Shown: positions 40,997 to 51,400 of the stretch, piece by piece
Layout: each line of letters begins with the position of its first letter
How positions within the stretch are numbered: position 1 is the stretch's first letter
Origin: Symsagittifera roscoffensis
Taxonomy: Eukaryota > Xenacoelomorpha > Acoela > Convolutidae
Direction of reading: 5' to 3'
DNA length: 64,000 nt
Assembly (NCBI RefSeq): GCF_963678635.1
Contig: NC_087070.1
Location: 48,155,467-48,219,466 of the forward strand
Program-made: the position numbers and the translations under genes
Notes under the pieces: model-generated
What the model saw: the letters and a program-made list of their open reading frames with translations, nothing else
Database searches by the model: none
Told to the model about the DNA's origin: nothing

Positions 40997-43900
40997 TTAT
41001 GCAGGCACGGCCTCTGCATACTTCGTGAAGTGATCTATCATGACCAAGACTTGGTTATAACCGCTGTCTGTCATGCATATCTTCTGGTGATCTATCTGCA
41101 CCACCTCGTTGAATTCAGACGACTCAATCGATTGTAAAGGAAATCCTAATTTCCTTGGATCCTTGACCTGTTGGCATGACAGGCAGGCTGTTACCCATTT
41201 CTCACATGCTTTTTTCATTCCAGGCCACTCAAAGCGCTTCAGGATCCTCTGATACACTTTGTCGATCCCTTGATGGCCCATCTGATCATGCGACCTGAAT
41301 AATAGTTCTGTCTGATAGAGTTGCGGCAACACTATCGCGTTATATTTGTATAAGACCTTGTCTTCTTCTCTTCTCCTGCAAGCCACGATCCCGTCCTTGT
41401 TCAGATATAATCTCCCCTCCTTCTGCATGAAGTATTGTCTCAGGATCCTATAGCTGTCTTCTTCTAGGTCACCTTTGTCAGGTGCACCGTTTTCTATCCA
41501 CCTTTTTAGGTTGCTTGTCATGCGATCATTTCTCTGCGCCCTTAGAAGGTCCGAGAGTCTGTATCTCGCCTTCAAGTACGTCTTCATGACTCTCATCTGA
41601 CTATTCAGCTCGTTGGGCTGATGTGTGTCTTCTTCCATCTTAACGCACCAAATCTCCGCCAATGGTTGTGTTTCTTGCTGAAACGGCTGAAGATCAGTCC
41701 TGACTACCTCTTTCTGCGGCAACAGGCTTATCGAACGTTTCGATACCGCTATCGTTTCTAAGTCATCCGCTGCGTTGTCAAAGACTCTTTCGCTTGGTAT
41801 TAGGTAGCGATCACTGTCAGGATCCTGGTACACCTCTCTGTCCAGGTCTCTCGCCCGAGTTTCCACTAGTATCGCCAGTTCTGACAGTTTGGATCCCGAA
41901 CTCGAGTTCCTGTCTGAATAGGTGTCCATTCCTGAGTTTCGGGAAGCATCATCCGTCGAAGAGGTTGTGCTGGAGAATGCACGCTCCTCCAGATCATGTC
42001 TGTGCTTTCTTCGCATCCACCTGAACTCCCCGGACAAAACCTTGTTCTCTGGGTCCTGTCTCTCATCAGGAATTTCCTCGTTTATCTCAGACTCCCCGGA
42101 CAAATTTCCTTGTCCCGGGTGTTGATCTTGTGATTGCTGGTTCTTCTCCTCATCCTTCTCCCCGGACAAATAGTCTTGCGGCAGATTTTGTTCTACAACT
42201 TCACCCTCTTTATCCCGGTCCACAAAGGTGACGGTTTTCTTTCGCTTGCTGCTCCCCTGTTCTTTCTGTCCGTAAGAAGTACTTGTTAAAATCTCTTGGG
42301 GTATTGAGGATACTAGTTGCTGAACTATTGTCCTACAATCCCTTTCGTTCTCTTCGTGCTGTCGTCTGGACGGCATGATCTTCACCTTCTCACTGACTGT
42401 TAGTGATGCCACTGCTGCTGTCCACTCGGGGTCATCTCTGGTCACTTCTCTTTCTAACAATCCACCCAGCATCCGCATTACTTGTGGTGTGACTTGCACC
42501 GTTTTATCCAATAATGAGAGGCTGTTTATATTCATGCGAGAGAGTTCTTGCTGGACCAGGTTGGAGCGCAGCAACAAATCCAAGGGGACCGGATCCTCCT
42601 TGGACAGGATCTTTATCTCGGCTGCTTTCTCTACAGGTAACTCAGGGTGCCCTGGAATTGGATGTCCTGATTTATCCAACCATCTCGTTAAGGGAAGCGC
42701 TTCATAAGTTTCTTTGTCCAAAAACGAGAATCCCTCCTTTATTTCCGCCTGATTGGCCTGCTTCTGTTCCAATCTTTCATAGAACTCAGTTTTCTTGCTG
42801 AGGCTGTCAGCATTCTGGTGTTTATCACGCATCCTATGTTCGATTATCATGTGGTAGCCATCCAGTCTTACTATCCATCTACCAATATAACTCTGATCCA
42901 TCGAGTAGGTCTTCAACCAGGATAACGCTCTGTTGTCCACGCGTAACTTGAAGGGAGCGCTCCCCAAGTATGCACGGTACTTCTCCACGAAGGTGACTAC
43001 TGCAAACATCTCTGCTTTCGGTGCGCCATATTTCATCTCTGTGTCACTCAAGACCTTTCTGCCGTATGCGATGGGACGGAGAACTGTTCTTCCGTTCCAT
43101 TCTTGCTCTTGATGCAAGATTCCTGAGATGGCCACCACCGATGCGTCTGTGTCGAGAAAATACATGCCCTCTTCTGTAGGCATGCCCAGCACTGGCGCTT
43201 CGCACAGTTCCCGCTTTATGTTCTCGAATGCAACCTGTGCCTCATCGTTCCATTCGAACTTTTTCCCTTTGTTGCGCATCAGCTTCTGCATCGGGTACAC
43301 CTTGTCCGCATATCCTTTAATGAATTCACGGTAATAATTGGCAAACCCCAGGAAGCTCATTAGCTGTGTGTCCGTCCTCGGAGCCTTCCATGTCAGCACA
43401 GCCTCTACTGCTTCCGGATCTGGCCTCACACCATGCCTGTCCACCTTTCTCCCCAGGTACTTGATCGAATCCCTAAGGATTTCACATTTTGATGGTTTGC
43501 ATTTCAAGCCTGCTCTTTTCATACATCCGAAGACCTCATCGAGCCGGTCAATGTGATCCTCCAGGGTCGGTGTCGCTATGACTACGTCATCCACGTAGCA
43601 CATCAAGAGATTCCCGTACTTTTTGGTCACTCCTGTCAAAGCCTGAGCCATCAGCCTTTGAAAAGTTGCTGTTGCATTGCACAAGCCGAAGGGCATCCTC
43701 TTCCACTGGTACAACCCCAATTCGCACGCGAAATCGGTTTTTTCCCTATCCTTTTTCCGCAAAGGAACCTGCCAGAAGGCAGAACCTAAGTCCAATGTGG
43801 TGAAGAACTTGGCATCACCAAGTTTAGATAGGCTCTCGTCTATTCGCGGTATCGGGTACGCATCTTTTATCGTTACCGCGTTCAAGTAACGAAAGTCGCA

Positions 43901-45037
43901 ACAAAATCTAAGCTGCCCCCCTTTCTTTTTCGCCATTACTACTGCGCAAGCCCATGGCGATTTCGAGGGCTCTATCATGTCGTATTCAAGCAACATTTCT
44001 ATTTCCGCTCGGCACGCTTCCGATTTATGTGGCGTCATTCGCCTTGCGCCTTCCCTATGAGGAACGGCGCCCTCTTCTAGTTCGATCTCGTGTTCGACGA
44101 AATTACAGCAACCGATGTCCGCCTTATGTTTTGAAAATACATCGGCGTTCCGATATAGGAGGTCCCGCAATTTTTCAAAATCTCCCTCACCTATTTTCCC
44201 TTTTAAATGTTCTATTTCTGGCAAAACCGGTTTGTCAGAATCTAGTTCACATGACGAGGGGCGTTCCGGAAAATTCGAGCAGCTTGATAAGCCGTCGTCC
44301 GTTTCGGATTTCATTGAAAACAATTTATGAATAGATTTTAATTCATTAATTCTCTTTAAAATTTTATCTTTATTTGCATGATAAGGACAGTCTTTCACAC
44401 TATATTTCTTCAAGTTTTGTGTCTCCTCATAGTCGGTCCTCATCGGCAAAGCGTAGCCAAGCTTCTTTCCACGCTGGATTGAAACCGTGGTGTGCAGTGT
44501 GTTCAACAACACACTGACACACATTCCGTTTCGCGTTACCGAGAAACTCCGACCTAAAATTACCGAACTCTGACTATTTGGATTCGGTACTAAGCAAACC
44601 TGTTTACTATCACTTAACGAATTCAAATTTCTCATTCTAAAAATTGCTACCACAGCCTGTCCTGGTTGTAATTTTACTTTTCTATCCAAAAAAATTGGTA
44701 CCTTGTTCTCGTCTGTTATTATCCTATTATTTGGTCTCTTAACATACTTTCGGTCCAGGTTTCTAATCCGTATCAGACCGTTGTTCAAATCAATCATCAC
44801 GTCAAAATTCCTGACAAAATCTCTGCCCAAGATGAATTGGTCGGCATCGTCCAGATTCTCTACCACCAGGAAGCTCATCCAAAGATCTCGTCCTCCCATG
44901 TGAAGGACCGTTATCGGTGTTCTTCCGGCTACGTAGATGGCTCCTCGATTTGCGGCTGCCAGTCGGAGATTCGTAGGAATCAGATCTTCCCGCGTGAAGC
45001 CCATTCTTTCCCAAGTTTTTATCGGCATCACACTCAC
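40997..45037 (-). CDS. pol: protease C-terminus, reverse transcriptase, RNase H, long linker, integrase zinc domain and core start
   Basis: The frame is 1346 residues long. The start continues the aspartic protease (FILGRDF flap-side motif, 68-74). RT spans about 345-545, with catalytic D416 in TTLDLGSAF and YVDD at 481-484. RNase H spans about 620-750 with D631, E676, D701 and D744 (HQNADSLS). Residues 760-1160 are an unusual linker, partly acidic, with LSGE repeated three times. The HHCC zinc finger is H1250, H1255, C1285, C1288, and the first integrase Asp is D1316 (VVQIDHQ). The frame ends in a TAA 30 residues later through a small indel, and the core continues in another frame. The order PR-RT-RH-IN is that of Ty3/gypsy. 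Confidence 0.93.
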   Translation of the reverse strand: MSVMPIKTWERMGFTREDLIPTNLRLAAANRGAIYVAGRTPITVLHMGGRDLWMSFLVVENLDDADQFILGRDFVRNFDVMIDLNNGLIRIRNLDRKYVKRPNNRIITDENKVPIFLDRKVKLQPGQAVVAIFRMRNLNSLSDSKQVCLVPNPNSQSSVILGRSFSVTRNGMCVSVLLNTLHTTVSIQRGKKLGYALPMRTDYEETQNLKKYSVKDCPYHANKDKILKRINELKSIHKLFSMKSETDDGLSSCSNFPERPSSCELDSDKPVLPEIEHLKGKIGEGDFEKLRDLLYRNADVFSKHKADIGCCNFVEHEIELEEGAVPHREGARRMTPHKSEACRAEIEMLLEYDMIEPSKSPWACAVVMAKKKGGQLRFCCDFRYLNAVTIKDAYPIPRIDESLSKLGDAKFFTTLDLGSAFWQVPLRKKDREKTDFACELGLYQWKRMPFGLCNATATFQRLMAQALTGVTKKYGNLLMCYVDDVVIATPTLEDHIDRLDEVFGCMKRAGLKCKPSKCEILRDSIKYLGRKVDRHGVRPDPEAVEAVLTWKAPRTDTQLMSFLGFANYYREFIKGYADKVYPMQKLMRNKGKKFEWNDEAQVAFENIKRELCEAPVLGMPTEEGMYFLDTDASVVAISGILHQEQEWNGRTVLRPIAYGRKVLSDTEMKYGAPKAEMFAVVTFVEKYRAYLGSAPFKLRVDNRALSWLKTYSMDQSYIGRWIVRLDGYHMIIEHRMRDKHQNADSLSKKTEFYERLEQKQANQAEIKEGFSFLDKETYEALPLTRWLDKSGHPIPGHPELPVEKAAEIKILSKEDPVPLDLLLRSNLVQQELSRMNINSLSLLDKTVQVTPQVMRMLGGLLEREVTRDDPEWTAAVASLTVSEKVKIMPSRRQHEENERDCRTIVQQLVSSIPQEILTSTSYGQKEQGSSKRKKTVTFVDRDKEGEVVEQNLPQDYLSGEKDEEKNQQSQDQHPGQGNLSGESEINEEIPDERQDPENKVLSGEFRWMRRKHRHDLEERAFSSTTSSTDDASRNSGMDTYSDRNSSSGSKLSELAILVETRARDLDREVYQDPDSDRYLIPSERVFDNAADDLETIAVSKRSISLLPQKEVVRTDLQPFQQETQPLAEIWCVKMEEDTHQPNELNSQMRVMKTYLKARYRLSDLLRAQRNDRMTSNLKRWIENGAPDKGDLEEDSYRILRQYFMQKEGRLYLNKDGIVACRRREEDKVLYKYNAIVLPQLYQTELLFRSHDQMGHQGIDKVYQRILKRFEWPGMKKACEKWVTACLSCQQVKDPRKLGFPLQSIESSEFNEVVQIDHQKICMTDSGYNQVLVMIDHFTKYAEAVPA

Positions 45038-45602
45038 TACCTGTGTCCAGAAGCCCTGTGACTCCGATTTTTGTTCCGTTAGTGTCGAGCAGATGTGCTG
45101 TCACATCTGCTTCATATCCAATGTGTACTGCGTCTTGTTCCATCATGGCGTCATGGCCTATCTTGCGGACCTTGAGTTCCTCTTCTCCCAAATAGATCTG
45201 CCCTATTTGGTCATCATCTGTTGTTACATAAGTCCTGGTGTAGATACTGATCCCATCCACGTTCAGCATCACTTGATACGGCCCATAGACTTCCAGGTAG
45301 CGTCCATGAAGTTTCTTCATGCGAGGGCCACCCGTCGTTAGTAGTGCTCGCACAGCTCTCGATTCGGTGCGTGGCTCCACCTGCCTCAGATAATCTGTAT
45401 ATGTGTCCAAATGCATCAAGGTGAACTCGGATGGTTCACTCAGATTTCTGATCACCTGATGTCCAGCCACTGAGATTATCGATTGTATCTTGCTTCCTTG
45501 CGGCACCATGCCGAACCTCTGACCAGAGATAACATTAAGTTTCATACTCAAGCTGCTTGGTGCTTTTGCCTCTTCAACTTCCGTTGCTTCGAAGGCGTTC
45601 AA
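44802..45602 (-). CDS. Protease N-terminal part, in frame with gag after a TAA
   Basis: This 266-codon frame is in the same frame as gag and separated from it only by the TAA at 45618-45620. It carries the protease active-site motif GLLDTGS near residue 180. Immediately after that motif the frame departs from the rest of pol, which continues in the next frame at 45037, with about five nucleotides missing relative to usual DTGS-x-V-S spacing. The protease is therefore broken in this copy. The upstream 170 residues are a retrotransposon-type protease lead-in of unknown structure. Confidence 0.8.
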   Translation of the reverse strand: MNAFEATEVEEAKAPSSLSMKLNVISGQRFGMVPQGSKIQSIISVAGHQVIRNLSEPSEFTLMHLDTYTDYLRQVEPRTESRAVRALLTTGGPRMKKLHGRYLEVYGPYQVMLNVDGISIYTRTYVTTDDDQIGQIYLGEEELKVRKIGHDAMMEQDAVHIGYEADVTAHLLDTNGTKIGVTGLLDTGSECDADKNLGKNGLHAGRSDSYESPTGSRKSRSHLRSRKNTDNGPSHGRTRSLDELPGGRESGRCRPIHLGQRFCQEF

Positions 45603-45617
45603 TTGCTCCTGTAATTT

Positions 45618-47159
45618 TTAATTCTCCAGCTCGAGTTTCACCTTTTGTTCAATCTCTTTCGTCACTAGTTCCTGTTGTACTCTATTTATAGCATCCCTCG
45701 CAGCTGCCCTATAATCGATTTTGAAGTCATCGGCCGCAGTTGCTGGTTCCGGTTCACGTGCTTCTTCTGTTACCGCTTGCATCTTCTTTGCTACCAGCTC
45801 TTGAGGTTTATCCTTTCTGCGTGCCTCCGCTTCACTCAAAAGTCGAGCCTTGCTGGCTTTCACTCCTGACAAAGCTTCTTCATGTCTTGGATGCTTGATG
45901 TCTGCCACTGCATCCCAGAATTGCGGACAATCTGATTTAAAATGACCTTCCAAGTTACAAAAGAAACACCTCGGGCCGAATTTCGCAATTACCCCTCTCA
46001 TGAAATCCTCGTGATCCAACTCTGACGCATCTTTGTCCTCGAGGCTAAAGCCTATTGCTTTCATGCCTTGTTTGTAAGCTGGGCATGCTGACACATGATG
46101 GTCTGTTGAACTGCAGTTAGCACAAGAACGTCTCTTGTCCATATCATCCCTCGGTTTGTACCAATTGTTCCCTTGGTTTGCTGGTCCGTTGTTAAAATTG
46201 CCATAATTGTTCTTGTAGTATCCAGATCTCGAAGGAGGTTTCAACAAAAGATACTCTTTTGACTTGAGCCTCAACTCCTCCGGTGTTGGCGCATTGGTTG
46301 ATAGTGGTGTGTAATGCGTTGCTAGCATCGTACGAAGTTCATCATTCTTCACACCATCGATGAATTTTGAGGCTACGGCCAGGTTCATCCTTCGGTTTGA
46401 CTCATCCGGTTGGCTGCGTCTTCTCAGCATTTCCAAATCATCGAGAAACTTGTCTATCGTTTCATCTTCTCGTTGCCTCCGTTTCTCGAAGCGCATCATC
46501 GCCTGGTGCCCCTGCACCCCTGATCCGAAACGGTTTAACAAGATTTCAAAGATTTTCTCAGCAGTGTCACGTTGATATAGCTTCTTGGCCATGACACAGT
46601 TCAGGGCTGTCCCTTCCAAGTTGCTGTTGAGCGCGCTGCATTCCTGTCTCTCCGACAAGTCCTCTTCCTCGAAATGCAGCTTCATTACCTCTATCCAGGT
46701 ATCAATACAGCCATCAGTTTCGTCTTTGTAGCATCTTGGCTTCTTAAAGACTCTTCTGGACTTCTCACTGCGTTCATTGGTTCTAGATAACCTCGTCAGG
46801 AATGTCTCCAAAGACGTGTTCAGGGGTTCAAATGCTGTGGCCATTGCCGTAGCATCCCTTGAGTGTCCCGCTTGAGTGTCCTCACACCTTGTCGAAGGCT
46901 CTGTGTGCGGTGCATCCCTGCAATCCGAATCACCATGAGCGTTTCCCGCTTGACCTACATGACTCCTCTTCGGGCTTGCCGGAATCACTTCTCCCAGTCG
47001 CATGTGTGCCTTGCGTTGGTCGTTCGTCAGAGGTCTGTCTGTTCCCCGTTGAATTTGCTCTACTGTTCGGGCCCCATGCTGTATTACCCCTTGTGGCATA
47101 GCCTGATGAACTGCCCCTGCCTCTAGTGGATCCATATGTCTTCCTCCTTTGATGTTCAT
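45618..47159 (-). CDS. gag: capsid region and two CCHC zinc knuckles
   Basis: The Ty3-type capsid region spans about residues 110-300 (WIEVMKLHFEEED, then LEGTALNCVMAKK, then RREDETIDKFL-like stretch). It is followed by zinc knuckles CANCSSTDHHVSAC (346-359) and CFFCNLEGHFKSDC (398-411), both C-x2-C-x4-H-x4-C. The first 75 codons are probably out-of-frame sequence, because the better Gly/Arg/Ser-rich linker lies in the next frame (46930-47346). A frameshift is expected between about 46930 and 47000. The end is a helical, charged tail closed by TAA, directly before the protease. Confidence 0.87.
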   Translation of the reverse strand: MNIKGGRHMDPLEAGAVHQAMPQGVIQHGARTVEQIQRGTDRPLTNDQRKAHMRLGEVIPASPKRSHVGQAGNAHGDSDCRDAPHTEPSTRCEDTQAGHSRDATAMATAFEPLNTSLETFLTRLSRTNERSEKSRRVFKKPRCYKDETDGCIDTWIEVMKLHFEEEDLSERQECSALNSNLEGTALNCVMAKKLYQRDTAEKIFEILLNRFGSGVQGHQAMMRFEKRRQREDETIDKFLDDLEMLRRRSQPDESNRRMNLAVASKFIDGVKNDELRTMLATHYTPLSTNAPTPEELRLKSKEYLLLKPPSRSGYYKNNYGNFNNGPANQGNNWYKPRDDMDKRRSCANCSSTDHHVSACPAYKQGMKAIGFSLEDKDASELDHEDFMRGVIAKFGPRCFFCNLEGHFKSDCPQFWDAVADIKHPRHEEALSGVKASKARLLSEAEARRKDKPQELVAKKMQAVTEEAREPEPATAADDFKIDYRAAARDAINRVQQELVTKEIEQKVKLELEN

Positions 47160-47346
47160 TGAAGTTCACCCTCGGTTCCCTGCTGGGACCTCCCGAGTTC
47201 GGCTCTCCTTCTTTTGGTCCACTCTTGCTGCTTAGTAACCCGTCCAACCTATCCATGATAGCCTGCGTTCGCCTCTCCATCATCGCGTCTATCTTTGTGT
47301 CAAGAGACCCAAGAGACTGCTCTTGCTGAATTCTTAACTTCTCCAT
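46930..47346 (-). CDS. gag middle segment (frame-shifted piece)
   Basis: A coiled-coil start (MEKLRIQQEQSLGSL) follows naturally on the helix at the end of the upstream gag piece, and a Gly/Arg/Ser/Thr-rich linker continues to about 46940. The three gag pieces lie in three frames, which implies two indels in this copy or two short spliced segments. I find no convincing intron. Confidence 0.6.
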   Translation of the reverse strand: MEKLRIQQEQSLGSLDTKIDAMMERRTQAIMDRLDGLLSSKSGPKEGEPNSGGPSREPRVNFNEHQRRKTYGSTRGRGSSSGYATRGNTAWGPNSRANSTGNRQTSDERPTQGTHATGRSDSGKPEEESCRSSGKRSW

Positions 47347-48475
47347 GTCGGCTCTTAAGCGTCATTCGCGACAAGTTCCTCGTCATATGTTCGTCCGTTC
47401 TTTCTTTCAAGCGTTTTTCGCTTCTGCCAACTTCTTGTCTGTTGCGGTTTATCTCTTCCCGCAGACTTTCTCTTTCAATGTGAACTGCTCTTTCTAGTTC
47501 ACTCATCCTTATCGACATCTGTTCATTTTGTTCTCCTAAACTGCCCACTATGTTGTTTAAGGCCTCCTCTAGTGCTGCCCCGTTATCCACGAGTGGCGTC
47601 ACTAGTGGCGGTGTAACCCTGTCGGTCCCAGGTAACTTCGTGCTTGTCGAGATCCGGGCCTTGACTCTCTGCTTCAACGTCTTTTCTTTATTTATTTCTG
47701 GATCCATTAACGCATTGCCTAGCCCTCTGGTTCTACTCTCTTCAGGTTGTGGCTCCGAACTTGTCCTAATCGCGAAGTCCTTTGACTGGCCCAGTGTGTT
47801 TGCCTCCTTGCTTATCGTTGTCACTACACCAAATTTGTCCATGGTTCCAGTCTCTCTTCCGACGTGTGCCTCACTCTCCTGGATCGAACTATTGAGGCTG
47901 ACTTGAGATCCAAAGTCCCCTTGCTCTTCTTCATCTTCCTCATCCTCCTGGGACTCACCATCGTTTCCTGCTCCTCCTCCCATGCTGAATGGAAAGAAGT
48001 TTCCTAACGTGTTCTTCATTCTTTCTGAGAACGATGACGACGTTGTTTGCTTCCCAGTTCCGCTTGCCATCATAGTTTTGTCTGTCGGAGATCTTCTAGT
48101 CGCCGCTACTTCAGTTGAGATGTCGGACAGTTCAAAAGAGGCAAAATCGGTGGAAGTGGCAAAATCGTGGCCTTGTTCTACCGGAGTAGATTCACTCGCC
48201 AGCCTTCTGCCTCTCGCTTCCAGTCCATTTACTCCCTGGTTGTCGTTCATGGTATGGTCCGTATTGACCTCCACTTCTAACAGTTCTCTTCGCTCTTCTG
48301 AGGTCTTCTGACTTCTCGTTTCAACCGTTCTGCCTGAAACCGTCTCCTCTTTATCGGACCGGGATCGCTTGATCCAATCCACAAAAGGATCGGTCATCGT
48401 TTTTCTTTGCTTTTCAGGTATGAATTTCCTAGAGCTATTACCTCGTTTTGGTATCCTTGACTTGTCTAGACTCAT
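47300..48475 (-). CDS. gag N-terminal segment
   Basis: ATG at 48475 opens 391 codons. The first 290 residues are mostly disordered and charged, with an acidic run near residue 180 (EDEEDEEEQGDFG). Residues about 305-375 are a strong coiled coil (EEALNNIVGSLGEQNEQ, then SELERAVHIERESL). It is the first ORF after the leader, in the position of gag. The coiled coil passes into the next frame near 47380. Confidence 0.75.
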   Translation of the reverse strand: MSLDKSRIPKRGNSSRKFIPEKQRKTMTDPFVDWIKRSRSDKEETVSGRTVETRSQKTSEERRELLEVEVNTDHTMNDNQGVNGLEARGRRLASESTPVEQGHDFATSTDFASFELSDISTEVAATRRSPTDKTMMASGTGKQTTSSSFSERMKNTLGNFFPFSMGGGAGNDGESQEDEEDEEEQGDFGSQVSLNSSIQESEAHVGRETGTMDKFGVVTTISKEANTLGQSKDFAIRTSSEPQPEESRTRGLGNALMDPEINKEKTLKQRVKARISTSTKLPGTDRVTPPLVTPLVDNGAALEEALNNIVGSLGEQNEQMSIRMSELERAVHIERESLREEINRNRQEVGRSEKRLKERTDEHMTRNLSRMTLKSRHGEVKNSARAVSWVS

Positions 48476-51400
48476 TCTCTATTTGTCACTTTTTAATGCC
48501 TATACTTAACTCGATTAATGCCTATACTTAACTCAATTCCTTATAGTTTTATTAACAATAATAATGACACAACACAATAAATTTCACCAGATTCTATTAA
48601 ATAGTGACCACGAATCCCTGTATGTTGTCAGAGTACAGTTTGTATGAAATTTATTCACACTAACCGAATATCGGTGGTAAGATTTGAAAACTAGCACAAT
48701 ATGATGTTATCAGTCAATTTAAAAGATAGTGTATTCACTACCCGATCAAGCCAAGTTTATGTTGATTTAAAATCAAAAACAAATAATATATATTGACACA
48801 ATATGAATGTATTATATAAAAAAACGTATGTGTCTTGTACTCTTAGTCGGTCGCAGTACAATAGTCGAACCTGTCTTTTAAAGAAAAAGTTTTCCCTGCT
48901 CGGTGCTGCACCAAACAGACAAAACTTTGAAGGCAGTAATTTTCTCAAGTGGGCGTCTATTGCACCCACCGAGTACTGTGTTACCTATCTGCCTTCGGAC
49001 TGCCCGAGCTAGACCTACTAAAATCCTCAGGGCAGTCACTTTTCCCAAAAACGTATTATGTTTCAATCCACACCAATGAATCACGCTCTTTTTAATTTAG
49101 ACTTAGTGTCGCGAATATCCGAGTTCGGACCTGTTTTGTATTAGTCTGGTTCTTATTGAAAGACAAGTTACCAGTGCAGTCACTGATACCTAGCCTGTGT
49201 GCTAATAACCTAATACCTCTCACTTTTTAGTCTTTCTTTCGTCTACCTAAGTCCTTAATAAAACAATACCCCTCCGGATTGGCACAAATAGGACCCTTCC
49301 GGATTGATAGAATCTAGACCCCTCCGGATTTGGACCCCTCTGAGTTGGTTACTATAATACCCCTCCGGATTTGGACCCCTCAGAATTAGCAACTATAAGA
49401 CCCCTCCGGATTCGGACCCCTCCGGTTTTGTGGAAAGTAAACCCCTCCGGATTCGGAGCCCTTAGCTCTGTCAAAGTAGCTTTTCGTAGTTTTCTTAATT
49501 TCAGCTTATACCCCTCCGGATACGTTCTGCGTTGCTTTTATGCTGCTTGAATTAACTGGGAAGGGTATAGGGTACTTTCCTAGACCCCTCCGGATTGAAG
49601 TTAAGGCACTTAATTGACAATTCACACTAACGGTGAAGGGTCTTATCACTTGCCTAATTTCGACTATATTATGGTTGTCTTGTGCCTTCAGCCCCCCCTT
49701 TTTGTCTAGAACTGTCCTAAGTTACTTAGTTCAATCGCTATCAACTTTTGGTAGGGGTATAAGGGTTTTTCAGAAAAATTTATAAAACGTGAAGGGTGTA
49801 CCCCTCCGGATTTGTGTAATTTTGCTAAAAACAATCTCAAAAAATTTTCTCGCTCGTTTTTCCGGGAAATTTCCCAATCCTGTCAGTAAGCTCAGCTAAT
49901 CTCTGATCTATTGGTACCAAGATCAACTCGATATGTTCTGTAGTTCCAAAGTTATTAACCAAAACGTCTTTTTTCCAAACTCAAAAATTTTCTCTCTTAT
50001 AGGTTCCGCCTAACTTTTTCCGCAAATCTGGTCCTTCCGACCTAAAAATTATTGATCTGAGCTCAGAAGGCCTATACTCTTCTAGTTCAATGCAAAAGAC
50101 CCGATCTAAAACGCTTTTGAAGAAAAAATTTTCGAAAAACTATGCTACCTGGACCCCTCCGGATTGATGAATCCACCAAATCAAACACGTTATGTTCGAT
50201 TTCTCTGCAACCCGGAAGGCTTTCGGGTAGCGGGTTTTAAAACTCGTAGATTCACTAGTGGACGTTGTCCGAACAACTATTTTTGCTGTCCTAACTCAAA
50301 GATTTCAAAAAATTTTCCGATTTTATAGTGTTTCTTACTATCAAAAAATGGGAAAATTTGGTTTTTGGTACCAAACTAGTTCCAACCACTTCCGAACTAA
50401 AGTTAACCGGTTCTACTTATTACAGTAGTGCAGTTACGATGTAACACACTAACTTAGCGCTTTTCACCGTTCATACGAGTCAAAAGTTCATTTCCGTTTC
50501 AAAAATTATCGATATCTCACAAATCGCGACTTGTGGGGGGATCAAAATATCGCTATTTTGACCCTAAAAACCGGTCTGTTTTCGTTGTTTTTCACTGAAA
50601 AACGATATAGGACTATTAATATAGGCTATATAAGTAATAATATTAGTAGTACTATACCCCTCCGGGTTTGTTTATTATCCGAATTAAGGTGCTTAACTCG
50701 GATATTCGCAGTTCGGTGAAGGGTCACTACAGTGCAGCACTGTCGAGCCCCCCACAGATTACTATCTTACTTTTTGTACCAAAAGGGATACAAAACTTGT
50801 TAACGATACCCAACAGTCGATTGTTGTTGTCGTTGAGCCCCTTCTTGTTGCTCCTTGTACTGCTTGCCGGATCGGTCTTCACCCAGGACCCTTCCGAATT
50901 GAGCGCAAATCAGCTGACCCTTCCGGATTGAGCGCAATTTATCATTAACGTGCTTAAATGCTCAAATAACCCTACAGTACAAGCCTCACAAACTGGCCAC
51001 AAAATTGATCGTAACGATCCTGACTGATATAAATGCCTGTAACAACAATATATCTATCAACAACAAACGGGGGGGTTGAATCACATCTTGTCTGGGGGGA
51101 TGATTTCTACTGATTTTTTAAACTTTTTTAGTGTTTTTGGTTTTTTCGGTTATTTTTTATGTTTTTTGTTTTTCTTGGGTACTATACTTCTTTTTGTTTG
51201 GTTTTACTTATATCTTTAAGTGTTTTTTGTCACAAACCACTCAGGGGATGAGGGAATGGCCGATCCCCCCACCCTTCCTGGTTCGTGAATTTTCGGTCTT
51301 AACTAGGCTAAAAAACTATTCACGGCAATCCGGAAGGCCTCCGCGTTCCGAACTACCCTTCCGCCCCGGCGGTTTAGGCCTATAAAGGGCGTTAATGTGA

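Noticed and set aside
45900-48475. Introns in gag that would join the three frames
   Set aside because: No GT-AG pair was found that would join the frames while keeping the coiled coil and linker. Small indels are the simpler reading.
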